Positions 49,949 to 59,463 of a stretch of DNA of 64,000 nucleotides are shown here, in pieces. Positions within the stretch are counted from its first letter, which is position 1; every line of letters begins with the position of its first letter. A program made the position numbers and the translations under genes. The notes beneath the pieces are model-generated. The model did not search any database. It saw only the letters and a list, made by a program, of their open reading frames with translations, and had not been told where the DNA came from. Source of the stretch: Paroceanicella profunda (GTDB lineage Bacteria; Pseudomonadota; Alphaproteobacteria; Rhodobacterales; Rhodobacteraceae); the NCBI RefSeq assembly GCF_005887635.2, contig NZ_CP040818.1, forward strand, positions 1,394,501-1,458,500. Direction: 5' to 3'.

Positions 49949-52078
49949 ATGTCCGAACCCGTTTCCGGCCGCACCGGCCTGCTTGGCGGTGCCTGCATCG
50001 CGGCCATCCTGACCGCCTCGGCGGCCTCCGCCCAGAGCGCGGGCGAGGTGATCCCGCTCGAGCCCGTCGTCGTCGAGAGCGAGGCCCTCCAGGATCCGAC
50101 CGCCCCGGTGACCGGCTATGTCGCCGAGACCACCGCCACCGCCACGAAGACCGGAACCCCGATCCTGGAGACCCAGCAGTCGGTCTCCGTGGTCACGGCG
50201 GGAGAGATCCGCGCCCAGGGGGCGCAGACGCTGGGGCAGGCGCTGGAATACACGGCCGGCGTGGTGGGCGCGCCCTACGGCTCGGACGCGCGCTTCGACA
50301 GCCCGGTCCTGCGCGGCTTCGATGGCCGCCAGAGCCAGTATCTCAACGGTTTGAAGCTGATGCGCACCTCCGGCGCCCCGGCCATCGAGACCTACGGGAT
50401 GGAGCGCGTCGAGGTCCTGCTCGGCCCCTCCTCCCTGCTCTACGGCCAGGGCAACCCCGGCGGCATCATCAACCAGATCCAGAAGCACCCGCAGTTCCGC
50501 AGCTTCGGCGAGGTCGGCGCCGGTCTCGGCTCCTACGACACGCGCGAGATCTTCGGCGATGTCGGCAACACGCTGGGCGACGGAGAGGTGGCCTGGCGCC
50601 TGACCGGCGTCCTCCGCCAGGCGGACATGCAGACCGACGAGTTGGACAACGACCGCTATTACATCGCCCCCACCGTGACGTGGAAGCCGAGCGCGCGCAC
50701 CAGCTTCACCCTGCTCTCCAGCCTGCAGCAGGACAACCCGTCCTCCCCCTCCGGCCTGCCCGCCGAACTCACGCTCGACGGCGGCAACCAGTTGTCGCGC
50801 GACTTCTACATCGGCGAGACCTCGGTGGACACGTCCGACCGCACGATGGCCAACATCGGCTACGAGTTCGAGCACAGGTTCAACGACAGCTGGACCTTCA
50901 GCCAGAACTTCCGCTACTCGGATTTCACCTGGGATTACGACTCGGTCTACTTCAGCAGCCTCGCGGCTGACGGGCGCACCATGAACCGCGGTGTCACCTA
51001 TCAGCAGGAAGACACCGGCACCCTGAACCTCGACAGCCACCTGATCGGCGCCGTGTCGTTGGGCGAGACCGAGCACACGCTGCTCTTCGGGGTGGACCTG
51101 CGCCAGTTCGACAATGACACGGTGACCGAGTTCGGCCGCGCGCCCACCCTCGATGCGCTCGACCCGCAGTATGGCGCCGCCGTGCCGCGCGATGTCTGGT
51201 ACACCAGCACGAACGACACCCGCCTGCGCCAGGCCGGCATCTACGTTCAGGACGAGGCGAAATGGGGCGGCTGGCGCGCCACCGGCGGCCTGCGGTATGA
51301 CTGGGCGAAGTCCGAAGGCACCACCTACACCAACTTCGCCGGCTCCAGCACGCTGGACGAGCAGGACAGCGCCCTCACCGGGCGGGCCGGGCTGAGCTAC
51401 ATCTTCGACAACGGCATTGCGCCCTACGTGAGCTATTCCACCTCGTTCGAGCCGGTGTCCGGCACGGACGGCCTCACCGGCGCGGCCTTCGAGCCCACCA
51501 CCGGCGAGCAGTTCGAGATCGGGGTGAAATACCAGCCCGTCGGCATGAACGCGATGTTCACCGCGGCGCTCTACGACCTCACGCAGGAAAATGTCACGGT
51601 GACCGACACCTATCAGGGCGCGAGCTATTCGCGGCAGGTCGGCAAGGTCCACAGCCAGGGCCTCGAACTGCAGGGCACCGCGAGCCTGATGGAAGGGCTC
51701 GACCTTCACGCCGCCTACACCTACACGGATGCGGAGCGCGAGGGTGGCCTCGAGGACGGGCTGAGGCCGACCAACGTGCCCAAGAACGCCGCCAGCCTGT
51801 GGCTGAACTACACGTTCGACACCGGTGCCCTGAAGGGGCTCGGGCTGGGCGGCGGCGTGCGCTATGTCGGCAGCCGCTACGGCGACCTCGACAATGCCTA
51901 CCGGATGGACTCGGTCACCCTGTTCGACCTGGGCGTGACCTATGATCTCGGCGACGTGCTGGCCTCCGTCACAGTGCGCAACCTCACGGACGAGACCTAT
52001 GTTTCCAACTGCGGCAGCTTCGGGTGCTACTACGGCGACGGCCGCACGGTGATGGCGCGGCTCACCTACAAGTGGTGA
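49949..52078 (+). CDS. TonB-dependent siderophore receptor
   Basis: A 709-residue outer-membrane receptor of the FhuA/FpvA-like siderophore type. It has a signal peptide (about 1-28, ending ASAQS) and a plug domain (about 60-170) with TPILETQQSVSVVTAGEIRA, LRGFDGRQSQYLNGL and RVEVLLGPSSLLYGQGNPGG. A 22-strand barrel ends in the usual aromatic residue (ARLTYKW). It should bind a ferric siderophore, or another metal chelate, and pass it to the FhuD-B-C genes that follow after 13 bp. GGGAG stands 9 nt before the ATG. The ligand is not predictable; the adjacent Zur cluster raises the possibility of a zinc-linked role. Confidence 0.92.
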   Translation: MSEPVSGRTGLLGGACIAAILTASAASAQSAGEVIPLEPVVVESEALQDPTAPVTGYVAETTATATKTGTPILETQQSVSVVTAGEIRAQGAQTLGQALEYTAGVVGAPYGSDARFDSPVLRGFDGRQSQYLNGLKLMRTSGAPAIETYGMERVEVLLGPSSLLYGQGNPGGIINQIQKHPQFRSFGEVGAGLGSYDTREIFGDVGNTLGDGEVAWRLTGVLRQADMQTDELDNDRYYIAPTVTWKPSARTSFTLLSSLQQDNPSSPSGLPAELTLDGGNQLSRDFYIGETSVDTSDRTMANIGYEFEHRFNDSWTFSQNFRYSDFTWDYDSVYFSSLAADGRTMNRGVTYQQEDTGTLNLDSHLIGAVSLGETEHTLLFGVDLRQFDNDTVTEFGRAPTLDALDPQYGAAVPRDVWYTSTNDTRLRQAGIYVQDEAKWGGWRATGGLRYDWAKSEGTTYTNFAGSSTLDEQDSALTGRAGLSYIFDNGIAPYVSYSTSFEPVSGTDGLTGAAFEPTTGEQFEIGVKYQPVGMNAMFTAALYDLTQENVTVTDTYQGASYSRQVGKVHSQGLELQGTASLMEGLDLHAAYTYTDAEREGGLEDGLRPTNVPKNAASLWLNYTFDTGALKGLGLGGGVRYVGSRYGDLDNAYRMDSVTLFDLGVTYDLGDVLASVTVRNLTDETYVSNCGSFGCYYGDGRTVMARLTYKW

Positions 52079-52091
52079 GCGGCGGCACGCG

Positions 52092-52973
52092 GTGAGCGGG
52101 GTGGGCCTGGCACGACGGCAGGTTCTGGGGCTTCTGGCCGGCGGCATTGCCGCCGGCCCTCTGCGTGCCGGGCCCGCGCCGCAGCGGGTGGCCGTGCTGG
52201 ACTGGTCGATGCTCGAGACGCTGGTGGCGCTGGGGCAGATGCCGGTGGCCGCGGCCGAGCTGGTCCGCTTCCGCGAGACGGCGGTGGAGCCGGCGCTTGA
52301 CGCGGAGGTGATCGACCTGGGCCTGCGCGGCGCGCCGAACTTCGAGCTGATGCACCTGGTCGGCCCCGATCTCATCCTCAGCTCGCCCTACTATGCCCGC
52401 CACCGCGCCGCGCTGGAGCGCATCGCGCCGGTGATGTCGCTGCGCGTCTTCCAGCCCGGCGTGCCGCCGCTGCCGCCTGCGCTGGACGCGCTGGACGCGC
52501 TGGGCGCCCGGCTGGGCCGGCAGGCGGAGGCCCGTGCCGCCCGGGCCGCGGCGGAGGCGGAGTTCGACACCCTCGCCGCCCGGCTCGCCCGCTTCGCGGA
52601 CCGCCCCACCTATGTGGTCAACATCGGCGACGCCCGGCATTTCCGCGCCTTCGGCTTCGACAGCATGTTCGGCAATGTGCTGGACCGGCTGGGCCTGCCC
52701 AATGCCTGGGCCAGTGCCTCCCGGTTCAGTTTCTCCGCCCCCGTGCCCATCGAGGCGCTGGCCGAGCGGCCGGAGGCGCGGATCGTCATCGTCTCCGACG
52801 TGCCGGTCGCGGCGCGGCAGGGGCTGGCGACCAGCGTGCTCTGGGCCGCGCTGGAACCGGTGCGCGCCGGGCGTCTCAGCCGGCTTGGCAACGTGAACCC
52901 GCATGGCGGGGTCTGCGCCGCCCGCCGCTTCGCCCGGCTGCTGGCCGGGGCGCTGGAGGCGGGGGCCGCATGA
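52092..52973 (+). CDS. fhuD: Siderophore ABC transporter substrate-binding protein (FhuD-like)
   Basis: A 293-residue cluster-8 (FecB/FhuD-type) binding protein with a GTG start 13 bp after the receptor. The N-terminus MSGVGLARRQVLGLLAGGIA is a twin-arginine-type signal, as in E. coli FhuD. The body has VAVLDWSMLETLVALGQMPV (typical opening R-V-A-V-L-D-W), LVGPDLILSSPYYARHR, and GNVNPHGGVCAARRFARLL near the end. It should hand ferric hydroxamate-like chelates to FhuB. It overlaps fhuB by 4 bp (ATGA). Confidence 0.88.
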   Translation: MSGVGLARRQVLGLLAGGIAAGPLRAGPAPQRVAVLDWSMLETLVALGQMPVAAAELVRFRETAVEPALDAEVIDLGLRGAPNFELMHLVGPDLILSSPYYARHRAALERIAPVMSLRVFQPGVPPLPPALDALDALGARLGRQAEARAARAAAEAEFDTLAARLARFADRPTYVVNIGDARHFRAFGFDSMFGNVLDRLGLPNAWASASRFSFSAPVPIEALAERPEARIVIVSDVPVAARQGLATSVLWAALEPVRAGRLSRLGNVNPHGGVCAARRFARLLAGALEAGAA

Positions 52974-54940
52974 GCCTGCGCCGTCTCGCCTCTGTTGCCG
53001 CGGCGCTGGTCGCGCTCGGGCTGTGGCTGCACGCGGCCACCGCGCAGCTCGCCCTCGCCGACTGGCCGGCCTGGCCTTTCGATCCGGCGCGGATGGACCT
53101 GCCGCAGATCCTGCTGGCCTACGGGCTGATGCCGCGCGGGGCGGTGGCGCTGCTGGTCGGCGCGCTGCTGGGCCTCTCCGGGGCGTTGATGCAGATGGCG
53201 CTGCGCAACCCGCTGGCCAGCCCGGCCACGCTGGGCATCTCCGCCGGGGCGCAGCTTGCTATCGTCGCGGCCACGGTTCTGGCGCCGGGGCTGCTGGCCG
53301 GCGGGCGCTGGCCGGTGGCGCTGGCGGGGGCCGCGGCCTCCGCCACGCTCACCATGGGGCTCGGCTGGCGCAGCGGGTTCGCGCCGGTGACGATGGTGGT
53401 CGCCGGGCTGCTGGTGGGGATGACCGCGTCGGCGGTCTCCGCGGCCATTACCATCGGCCAGGGCGAGTACCTGATGTCGCTGGTCACCTGGAACGGCGGT
53501 TCCCTCGTCCAGCAGGACTGGCAGACCGCGGGCTGGCTGGCGCTGGTGCTCGGCGGCGGGGGCGGCGTGGCCGCGCTGCTGCTGCGCCCGCTCGCGGCGA
53601 TGGGGCTCGGGGCTGCCGGGGCCGGGGCGCTGGGCGTGAATGTGGCGGTGCTGCGCGCCGGAGTGCTGGCGCTGGCCATGGCGCTCGCCGCCAGCGTGAC
53701 GGCGGCGGTGGGGCTGGTGGCCTTCCTCGGGCTGGCCGCGCCGGTGCTGGCGCGCGCGCTCGGCGCGCGGCGGCCCGGGGCGCTGCTGCTGGCGGCGGCG
53801 GGGCTTGGCGCGGTGCTGCTCTCGGTGGTCGACGGGCTGGTGCTGCTGCTCGCGCAGCAGAGCGGCGAGCGCTTTCCCGCCGGCGCGCTGACCGGGCTGA
53901 TCGGGGGGCCGCTGCTGCTGTGGATGCTGCCGCGCCTGCCCGCGTCCGGCCCGCCGGCGGGGGGCGCCGAGGGTGTGCCTCTCCGGCGCCGCGCGCGGCA
54001 GGGCCGCGCACTGGCCCTGCCCGCGCTGCTGGTGCTGCTGGCCGCGGCGCTGGCGCTCGGGCTCGGGCGGCTGCCCGGCGGCTGGGTGCTGCTGGACGCC
54101 GACATGGCCGCGGACCTCTGGCCGCTGCGCTGGCCGCGGCTGCTGGCCGCCGGCGGGGCGGGCGGGCTGCTGGCGCTGTCCGGCGCGCTGTTGCAGCGCA
54201 TCACCGGCAACCCGATGGCGAGCCCGGAGGTGATGGGTGTCACCGGCGGGGCGGGCATGGGGCTGGCGCTGGCGGTGTTCCTCGTGCCCGCGCCCGAACC
54301 GGCGCTGCGCATGGCCGGGGCGATGGGCGGCGCCGCGCTGGCGCTCGGGCTGGTTCTGCTCGCGGCGCTGCGCGGCATGGCGGCGGAGCGGCTGCTGCTC
54401 ACCGGCGTCGCGCTCTCCGCCCTCTCGGGCGCGGTGCTGGGCGCGCTGATGTCGGTGGGCGACGCGCGGTCCTGGGAGATCCTGGCCTGGCTGGGCGGCT
54501 CGGCCGCCGGAGCGGGGCCGCGCGGGGCCGTCGGGCTGGCCGGCGCCGCGGTGGCCGCCACCGGCCTCGCGCTGGTGTTCCGGCGCTGGCTCACCGTGCT
54601 GCCGCTGGGGGCGGAAACCGCCGGCGCGCTGGGCCTGCCGGTGCGCGGTGCGCGGCTGGGGCTGGTGCTGGTGGCGGGGCTGGCCACCGGGGCCGCCACG
54701 CTGCTGGTGGGGCCGATGAGCTTCGTCGGCCTGATGGCGCCGCACATCGCGGCGCGCGCCGGCTTCGCCCGGGCGGCGCCGCAGGTTGCCGCCGCGGTGC
54801 TGATCGGCGCGGGGCTGATGATGCTGGCCGATTTCGGCGCCCGGGTGGCGAGCTTTCCCTATGAGCAGCCGCTGGGCCTCTTCGCGTCGCTGATCGGCGC
54901 GCCCTACCTCATCCTGCTCCTCACGAGGCGACGCCGATGA
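52970..54940 (+). CDS. fhuB: Siderophore ABC transporter permease, fused double domain (FhuB)
   Basis: A 656-residue inner-membrane protein made of two FecCD/BtuC-type permease halves (about 1-325 and 340-656), the fused arrangement typical of FhuB. Each half repeats the family core: GALMQMALRNPLASPATLGI in the first and ALLQRITGNPMASPEVMGVT in the second, and late LVAFLGLAAPVLARALGARR and MSFVGLMAPHIAARAGFARA. Some 18-20 helices are expected. Starts and stops overlap fhuD and fhuC (ATGA both times). Confidence 0.93.
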   Translation: MSLRRLASVAAALVALGLWLHAATAQLALADWPAWPFDPARMDLPQILLAYGLMPRGAVALLVGALLGLSGALMQMALRNPLASPATLGISAGAQLAIVAATVLAPGLLAGGRWPVALAGAAASATLTMGLGWRSGFAPVTMVVAGLLVGMTASAVSAAITIGQGEYLMSLVTWNGGSLVQQDWQTAGWLALVLGGGGGVAALLLRPLAAMGLGAAGAGALGVNVAVLRAGVLALAMALAASVTAAVGLVAFLGLAAPVLARALGARRPGALLLAAAGLGAVLLSVVDGLVLLLAQQSGERFPAGALTGLIGGPLLLWMLPRLPASGPPAGGAEGVPLRRRARQGRALALPALLVLLAAALALGLGRLPGGWVLLDADMAADLWPLRWPRLLAAGGAGGLLALSGALLQRITGNPMASPEVMGVTGGAGMGLALAVFLVPAPEPALRMAGAMGGAALALGLVLLAALRGMAAERLLLTGVALSALSGAVLGALMSVGDARSWEILAWLGGSAAGAGPRGAVGLAGAAVAATGLALVFRRWLTVLPLGAETAGALGLPVRGARLGLVLVAGLATGAATLLVGPMSFVGLMAPHIAARAGFARAAPQVAAAVLIGAGLMMLADFGARVASFPYEQPLGLFASLIGAPYLILLLTRRRR

Positions 54941-55722
54941 CCGCAGACACCCCGCTGTTCTCGCTCTCCGGCCTGGGCTTCCGGCTCGGCGCGCGCGCCC
55001 TGCTGCACGACGTCACCCTCGACGTGCCGGCCGGGGCGATCACCGGGCTCATCGGGCACAACGGCTCGGGCAAGTCCACCCTGCTGAAGATCCTCGCGCG
55101 CCAGCTGCGCGCCTCCTCCGGCGCCGTGACCTTCGGCGGCCAGCGGCTGGAGCGCTGGGGCGGGCGCGCCTTTGCCCGGCAGGTGGCCTATCTGCCGCAG
55201 CATCTGCCGCCCACGGCGGGCATGCTGGTGGAGGAGCTGGTGGCGCTCGGCCGCTACCCCTGGCACGGCGCGCTGGGGCGGATCACCGGCGCCGGCCGCC
55301 AGGTGGTGCGCGCGGCGATCGCGGACACCGGCATCGCCGCCTTCTGCGGCCGGCAGGTGGACACCCTGTCGGGCGGGGAGCGCCAGCGGGTGTGGCTGGC
55401 GATGCTGCTGGCCCAGGAGCCGCGCTGCCTGCTGCTTGACGAGCCGATCTCCGCCCTCGACATCGCCCATCAGGTGGAGGTGCTCACCCTGGTGCGCCGG
55501 CTGGCGCTGGCCCGCGGCATGGGCGTGGTGATCGTGCTGCACGACGTGAACATGGCCGCGCGCTTCTGCGACGGGATCGTGGCGCTGAAAGGCGGCGAGC
55601 TGGTCGCCCGCATGCCGCCCGAGGCGCTGATGGTGCCGGAGGAGCTGCGCCGCATCTACGGCATCGACATGGACGTGATGCGCCAGCCCGCAACCGGCCT
55701 TCCGGTCGCCCTGCCGCGCTGA
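54937..55722 (+). CDS. fhuC: Siderophore ABC transporter ATP-binding protein (FhuC)
   Basis: A 261-residue ABC ATPase of the FecE/FhuC/BtuD group. Walker A is GHNGSGKST (44-52), the signature LSGGERQRVW, Walker B CLLLDEPISALDI and the switch histidine IVLHDVNMAARFCD. The segment FARQVAYLPQHLPPTAGMLV is typical of siderophore ATPases. It ends the receptor-fhuD-fhuB-fhuC operon and supplies energy for FhuB. Confidence 0.94.
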   Translation: MTADTPLFSLSGLGFRLGARALLHDVTLDVPAGAITGLIGHNGSGKSTLLKILARQLRASSGAVTFGGQRLERWGGRAFARQVAYLPQHLPPTAGMLVEELVALGRYPWHGALGRITGAGRQVVRAAIADTGIAAFCGRQVDTLSGGERQRVWLAMLLAQEPRCLLLDEPISALDIAHQVEVLTLVRRLALARGMGVVIVLHDVNMAARFCDGIVALKGGELVARMPPEALMVPEELRRIYGIDMDVMRQPATGLPVALPR

Positions 55723-55804
55723 CCGGGGCCGCCGCGGATCGGTCCCCGTTGCGCCGGGGGGCGGCGCGTGCAACCCTGCGCCATCCCTCCTGAAAGGCTC
55801 TGCC

Positions 55805-56128
55805 ATGGACGACTGCGTGAAGATCATCGTGCCGCTGAAGGGCGGTCCCATGGGGTCGCCGGATGAGATCGCCGCGCTGATGGCGGTCGGCGACCGGCTG
55901 GGAGTATTCCTGGAAGGCGACGGCTCGGGGGAATTCGACGGAGACGAATACGGCGAGGGCACCTTCGTCATCTATCTCTACGGGCCGGACGCGGACCGGC
56001 TGTTCGCCGCCGTCGAACCGATGCTGCGCGCCGAGCCGCTGGTTCAGGGCTGCCGCGCGGTCAAATGCCATGGCGATCCGGCACACCCGGAGGGGCGCGA
56101 GATCGTCCTGCCCTTCCTGAGCACCTGA
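55805..56128 (+). CDS. Small acidic protein of unknown function
   Basis: A 107-residue protein, MDDCVKIIVPLKGGPMGSPD at the start and HGDPAHPEGREIVLPFLST at the end. It is acidic in the middle (LEGDGSGEFDGDEYGEG) and then FVIYLYGPDADRLFAAVEPM, an alpha/beta-like pattern. Codon third positions and a possible ribosome site (CTGAAAGG, about 10 nt upstream) support a real gene. It has no signal peptide or membrane segment. I do not recognise the family. It is 82 bp after fhuC and may or may not belong to that operon. Confidence 0.65.
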   Translation: MDDCVKIIVPLKGGPMGSPDEIAALMAVGDRLGVFLEGDGSGEFDGDEYGEGTFVIYLYGPDADRLFAAVEPMLRAEPLVQGCRAVKCHGDPAHPEGREIVLPFLST

Positions 56129-56267
56129 CGCGACTGCCGCGCAAGCTCCACCCGGCCACACGCGGTGCCGCTGGTGCGGAGGCAGGACCGCGGCCCTTGG
56201 TGGGGGCCGGAGAGCGCGGGCGCTGGTGGCGAACCGAGCCCGACGTCACAGGGAACGCTGGTGGCCC

Positions 56268-56672
56268 GCGCGGACGGAAGCGGACGGCGCGGGGACGCCG
56301 GTGGATGGCACAGGCGGAGCCGGACGGTGCGGGGGACGCGGGTGGATGGTGCGGACGGAGCCGGACGGCGCGGGGACGCCGGTGGCTGGCGCGGGCGGAG
56401 CCGGACGGTGCGGGGGACGCCGGTAGCCGGCGCGGACGGAGCTGGAGAGCGCAGGAACTCTGGAGGTCGGCGCGGGTAGGACCGGACGGCGCGGGGGACG
56501 CTAGTGGCTGGCGCGGGCAGAGCCGGACGGCGCGGGGACGCCGGTGGATGGTGCGGACGGAGCCGGATGGCGCGGAGGACGCCGGTAGCCGGCGCGGGCA
56601 GAGCCGGAGAGCGCAGGAATGCTGGTGGCCGGCGCGGGCAGAGCTGGACGGCGTGCGGGCACTGGTGGCCGG
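56268..56672. repeat. ~40.5-bp tandem repeat, about 10 copies, with higher-order period
   Basis: Lies in the 748-bp spacer between convergent genes. Units start (GCGGACGGAG or GCGGGCAGAG) at 56351, 56391, 56432, 56472, 56513, 56553, 56594 and 56634, strictly alternating 40 and 41 bp; two or three more copies precede. Units 56351-56471 and 56513-56633 match each other best (third member of each has GAGAGCGCAGGAA), so blocks of four units (162 bp) were duplicated. The remaining spacer, to 56876, is GC-rich without a gene. Confidence 0.85.
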
Positions 56673-56876
56673 AGCCGGACGGCTCGGCCCGCGCGGGGAA
56701 CGGCTGTGGGCGCAGTCGCGCTGGGACCGGGCATGTCGGCGGCAGGCGTGTGAGGAGCCGGACGGCCGGGGGCCGCCGCGGCGGAGGCGCGACCCGGCTG
56801 ACGGTGCGCGCCGCACGCGGCCGGTCGCGGTCGCGCCAGCGCGCGGGGGCGGGGGCGCGCGGGGCGGCGGGGCCGG

Positions 56877-59285
56877 TCAATCGGTCGCCGGGGCGGGGAG
56901 GTCTCCGGCTTCGGCCATCAGCGCCTCGGCGGCCTCTTCCAGCAGGCGGGCCTCGGCGGCGCCGTGGATCGGCACCTTGCCGATCTCCAGCAGCAGCGGG
57001 GCGGCGAGCGGGGTGACATGGGGCGCGCGGACATGGTCGACGCGGCCCCTTGTGCGGGCCAGCATCTCCTCGATGCGGTCGAAATCCACCAGGCCGCGCA
57101 GGGCCTCCTCGCGGGTGATGTCCAGCATCAGGTGGCCGGGGTCGTAGCGGCGCAGCGTGTCGTAGAGGATGTCGGAGGAGAAGGTGGCCTGGCGGCCGGT
57201 GCGGCGCTTGCCGGGCAGGGTGCGGTCGATCAGCCCGGCGATGAGCGCGGCGGAGCGGAAGGTGCGCTTCATCACCGCGTTGTCGGCCAGCCAGCCCTCC
57301 AGCCCGTCGCGCAGCGCGCCGGGGGCGAGCAGGGCGGCGGGGTCCGCCACCTCCCGCAGGCCCCAGATCATCAGCGAGGCGTCCGAGGCCACGAAGCCCA
57401 GCGGCTCCAGCCCGGCCTCCTCCATGCGCCGGGTGAGCAGCAGTCCCAGGGTCTGGTGCGCGTTGCGCCCGGCGAAACCGTGCAGGCAGAGGTACTGGCG
57501 GCCGTCGCGGCCGAAGGTCTCCGCCAGCAGCCGCTCGGCGGAGGGCAGGCGGCTCACCCGCGCCTGGCGGTCCAGCCAGTCGCCGATGTGACCGGGCAGG
57601 GCGGGCCAGCGGGCGCGGTCCTCCAGCAGGGCGAGCACCCGGTGGGCCAGCCGGGTGGACATCGCCAGCTTCGTGCCGCCGTAGACGGCGATCATCGGTT
57701 CCGCCCCGCGCGCCGGGCTCACCTCCACCACCATGTCGCGCAGGCCCTCGTAGCGCACAACCTGGCCGCCGATCAGGAAGCGGTTTCCGGGGGTGAGGGA
57801 GGCGGCGAACATCTCGTCCACCTCGCCCAGCGGCGCGCCGCCGCGCTTGCGGACCTTCAGGGTTTCCGCGGCGGTGATGGTGCCGATGTTCATGCGCAGG
57901 TCGCGGGCGCGGCGCGGGTCGCGCAGCTGCCACAGCCCGTCGCGCAGCATCAGCCGCTGCCAGCGGTCATAGGCGCGCAGGGCGTAGCCGCCGGTGGCGC
58001 AGAACGCGAGGCAGCGGTCGAAGCGCTCCCGGCTCAGCCCGGCATAGGGGCCGGCGGTGCGCACCTCGGCGAAGAGGTCGTCCGCGGCGAACGGGGCCGC
58101 GCAGGCGCAGAGCAGGATGTGCTGGCACAGCAGGTCGAGCGGGCCGGGCGGGCGCGGGTCTCCGTCGAGGTCGCGCTCGCGCACCGCGTCCAGCGCCGCC
58201 TGGCACTCCAGCAGTTCCAGCCGGTTCGCCGGCACGATCAGCGCCCGGGAGGGGGCGTTGTAGCGATGGTTCGCCCGGCCGATGCGCTGCACGAGGCGCT
58301 TCACGTTCTTCGGCGCGCCCACCTGGATCACCAGGTCCACGTCGCCCCAGTCGATCCCGAGGTCGAGCGACCCGGTGGAGACCACGGCCCGCAGGGCACC
58401 GGCGGCCATCGCCGCCTCGATGCGCTCGCGCACCTCGCGCGCCAGCGAGCCGTGGTGCAGCCCGATCGGCAGGTTCTGCGTGTTCACCGCCCAGAGCGCG
58501 CGGAAGAACAGCTCCGCCTGCGCCCGGGTGTTGATGAAGACGAGGGTGACCCGCGCCTTCGCGATCTCGGCCATCACGTCCGCCGCCGCGTGGCGCCCGC
58601 CCTGCCCGGACCATGGCGGCGGGGCGGCCGTGGCCAGCATGCCGATGTCCGGATCCGGCCCCGGATCCGCCAGCAGCAGGGCGCAGCCGGCGGGGTGGAG
58701 GAAGCGGCCGAGCGCCTCGGGGTCCTCCACCGTGGCGGACAGGCCGAGCCGGCGCAGCCCCGGCGCCAGCCGCTCCAGCCGGGCGAGGCCGAGCATCAGC
58801 TGGTCGCCGCGCTTGCTCTCGGCGAGGGCGTGGATCTCGTCCACGATCACCCTGCGCACCCCGGCGAAGAGGCGCGGCGCGTCCTCGTAGGAAAGCATGA
58901 GCGCGAGGCTCTCCGGCGTGGTGAGCAGGATGTGCGGCGGGTCGCGGCGCTGGCGCTGGCGGGCGGAGGGGCGGGTGTCGCCCGTCCGGTCCTCGATGCG
59001 GATGGCGAGGCCCATCTCCGCCACCGGCACGGCGAGGTTGCGCCGGATATCTGCCGCGAGCGCCTTCAGCGGCGAGACGTAGAGCGTGTGCAGCCCGGGC
59101 GCCGGCGCGGGCCCCAGGTCGATCAGCGAGGGCAGGAAGCCGGCCAGTGTCTTCCCGCCGCCGGTGGGCGCGATGAGCAGTGCCGCCGGCCCATGCTCCG
59201 CCAGCACCGCGCGCTGATGCGGATGCGGGCTCCAGCCACGGGCGGCAAACCAGTCCTCGACATATCCGGGCACCATGCCCTGCAT
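56877..59285 (-). CDS. Lhr-type ligase-associated DEXH-box helicase
   Basis: An 802-residue superfamily 2 helicase. Walker A is APTGGGKT (39-46) and the DEIH box lies at 149-152. Then SATVEDPEALGRFL (motif III), VFINTRAQAELFFRALWAVN (IV), VVSTGSLDLGIDWGDVDLVI (V) and RIGRANHR (VI), followed by the winged-helix and Lhr-specific C-terminal domain. Length and pattern fit the 'ligase-associated' subgroup that usually accompanies an ATP-dependent DNA ligase, exonuclease and phosphoesterase; none is adjacent here. ATG at 59285 or 59276 are both possible. Confidence 0.9.
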   Translation of the reverse strand: MQGMVPGYVEDWFAARGWSPHPHQRAVLAEHGPAALLIAPTGGGKTLAGFLPSLIDLGPAPAPGLHTLYVSPLKALAADIRRNLAVPVAEMGLAIRIEDRTGDTRPSARQRQRRDPPHILLTTPESLALMLSYEDAPRLFAGVRRVIVDEIHALAESKRGDQLMLGLARLERLAPGLRRLGLSATVEDPEALGRFLHPAGCALLLADPGPDPDIGMLATAAPPPWSGQGGRHAAADVMAEIAKARVTLVFINTRAQAELFFRALWAVNTQNLPIGLHHGSLAREVRERIEAAMAAGALRAVVSTGSLDLGIDWGDVDLVIQVGAPKNVKRLVQRIGRANHRYNAPSRALIVPANRLELLECQAALDAVRERDLDGDPRPPGPLDLLCQHILLCACAAPFAADDLFAEVRTAGPYAGLSRERFDRCLAFCATGGYALRAYDRWQRLMLRDGLWQLRDPRRARDLRMNIGTITAAETLKVRKRGGAPLGEVDEMFAASLTPGNRFLIGGQVVRYEGLRDMVVEVSPARGAEPMIAVYGGTKLAMSTRLAHRVLALLEDRARWPALPGHIGDWLDRQARVSRLPSAERLLAETFGRDGRQYLCLHGFAGRNAHQTLGLLLTRRMEEAGLEPLGFVASDASLMIWGLREVADPAALLAPGALRDGLEGWLADNAVMKRTFRSAALIAGLIDRTLPGKRRTGRQATFSSDILYDTLRRYDPGHLMLDITREEALRGLVDFDRIEEMLARTRGRVDHVRAPHVTPLAAPLLLEIGKVPIHGAAEARLLEEAAEALMAEAGDLPAPATD

Positions 59286-59463
59286 CCTAGCCCTGTCGCC
59301 CCCGCGGTCCAGCACCCGGTCGCGGCCTTGCGCGGTGCCGGCCACGGCCCCTGGCACGGACCCCGCCGCTGCGCGCATCCGACGCAGGCCGGAGCGGTGT
59401 CCGGCGCCCTCCGCCCGCGCGATCCGTCATGTGCCTGCAGCGATTCCATGGCAGGATCGCGTG

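Noticed and set aside
56268..56672. CRISPR array
   Set aside because: Units are contiguous and diverge along their whole length; there are no constant repeats separated by unique spacers, and no cas genes in the window.
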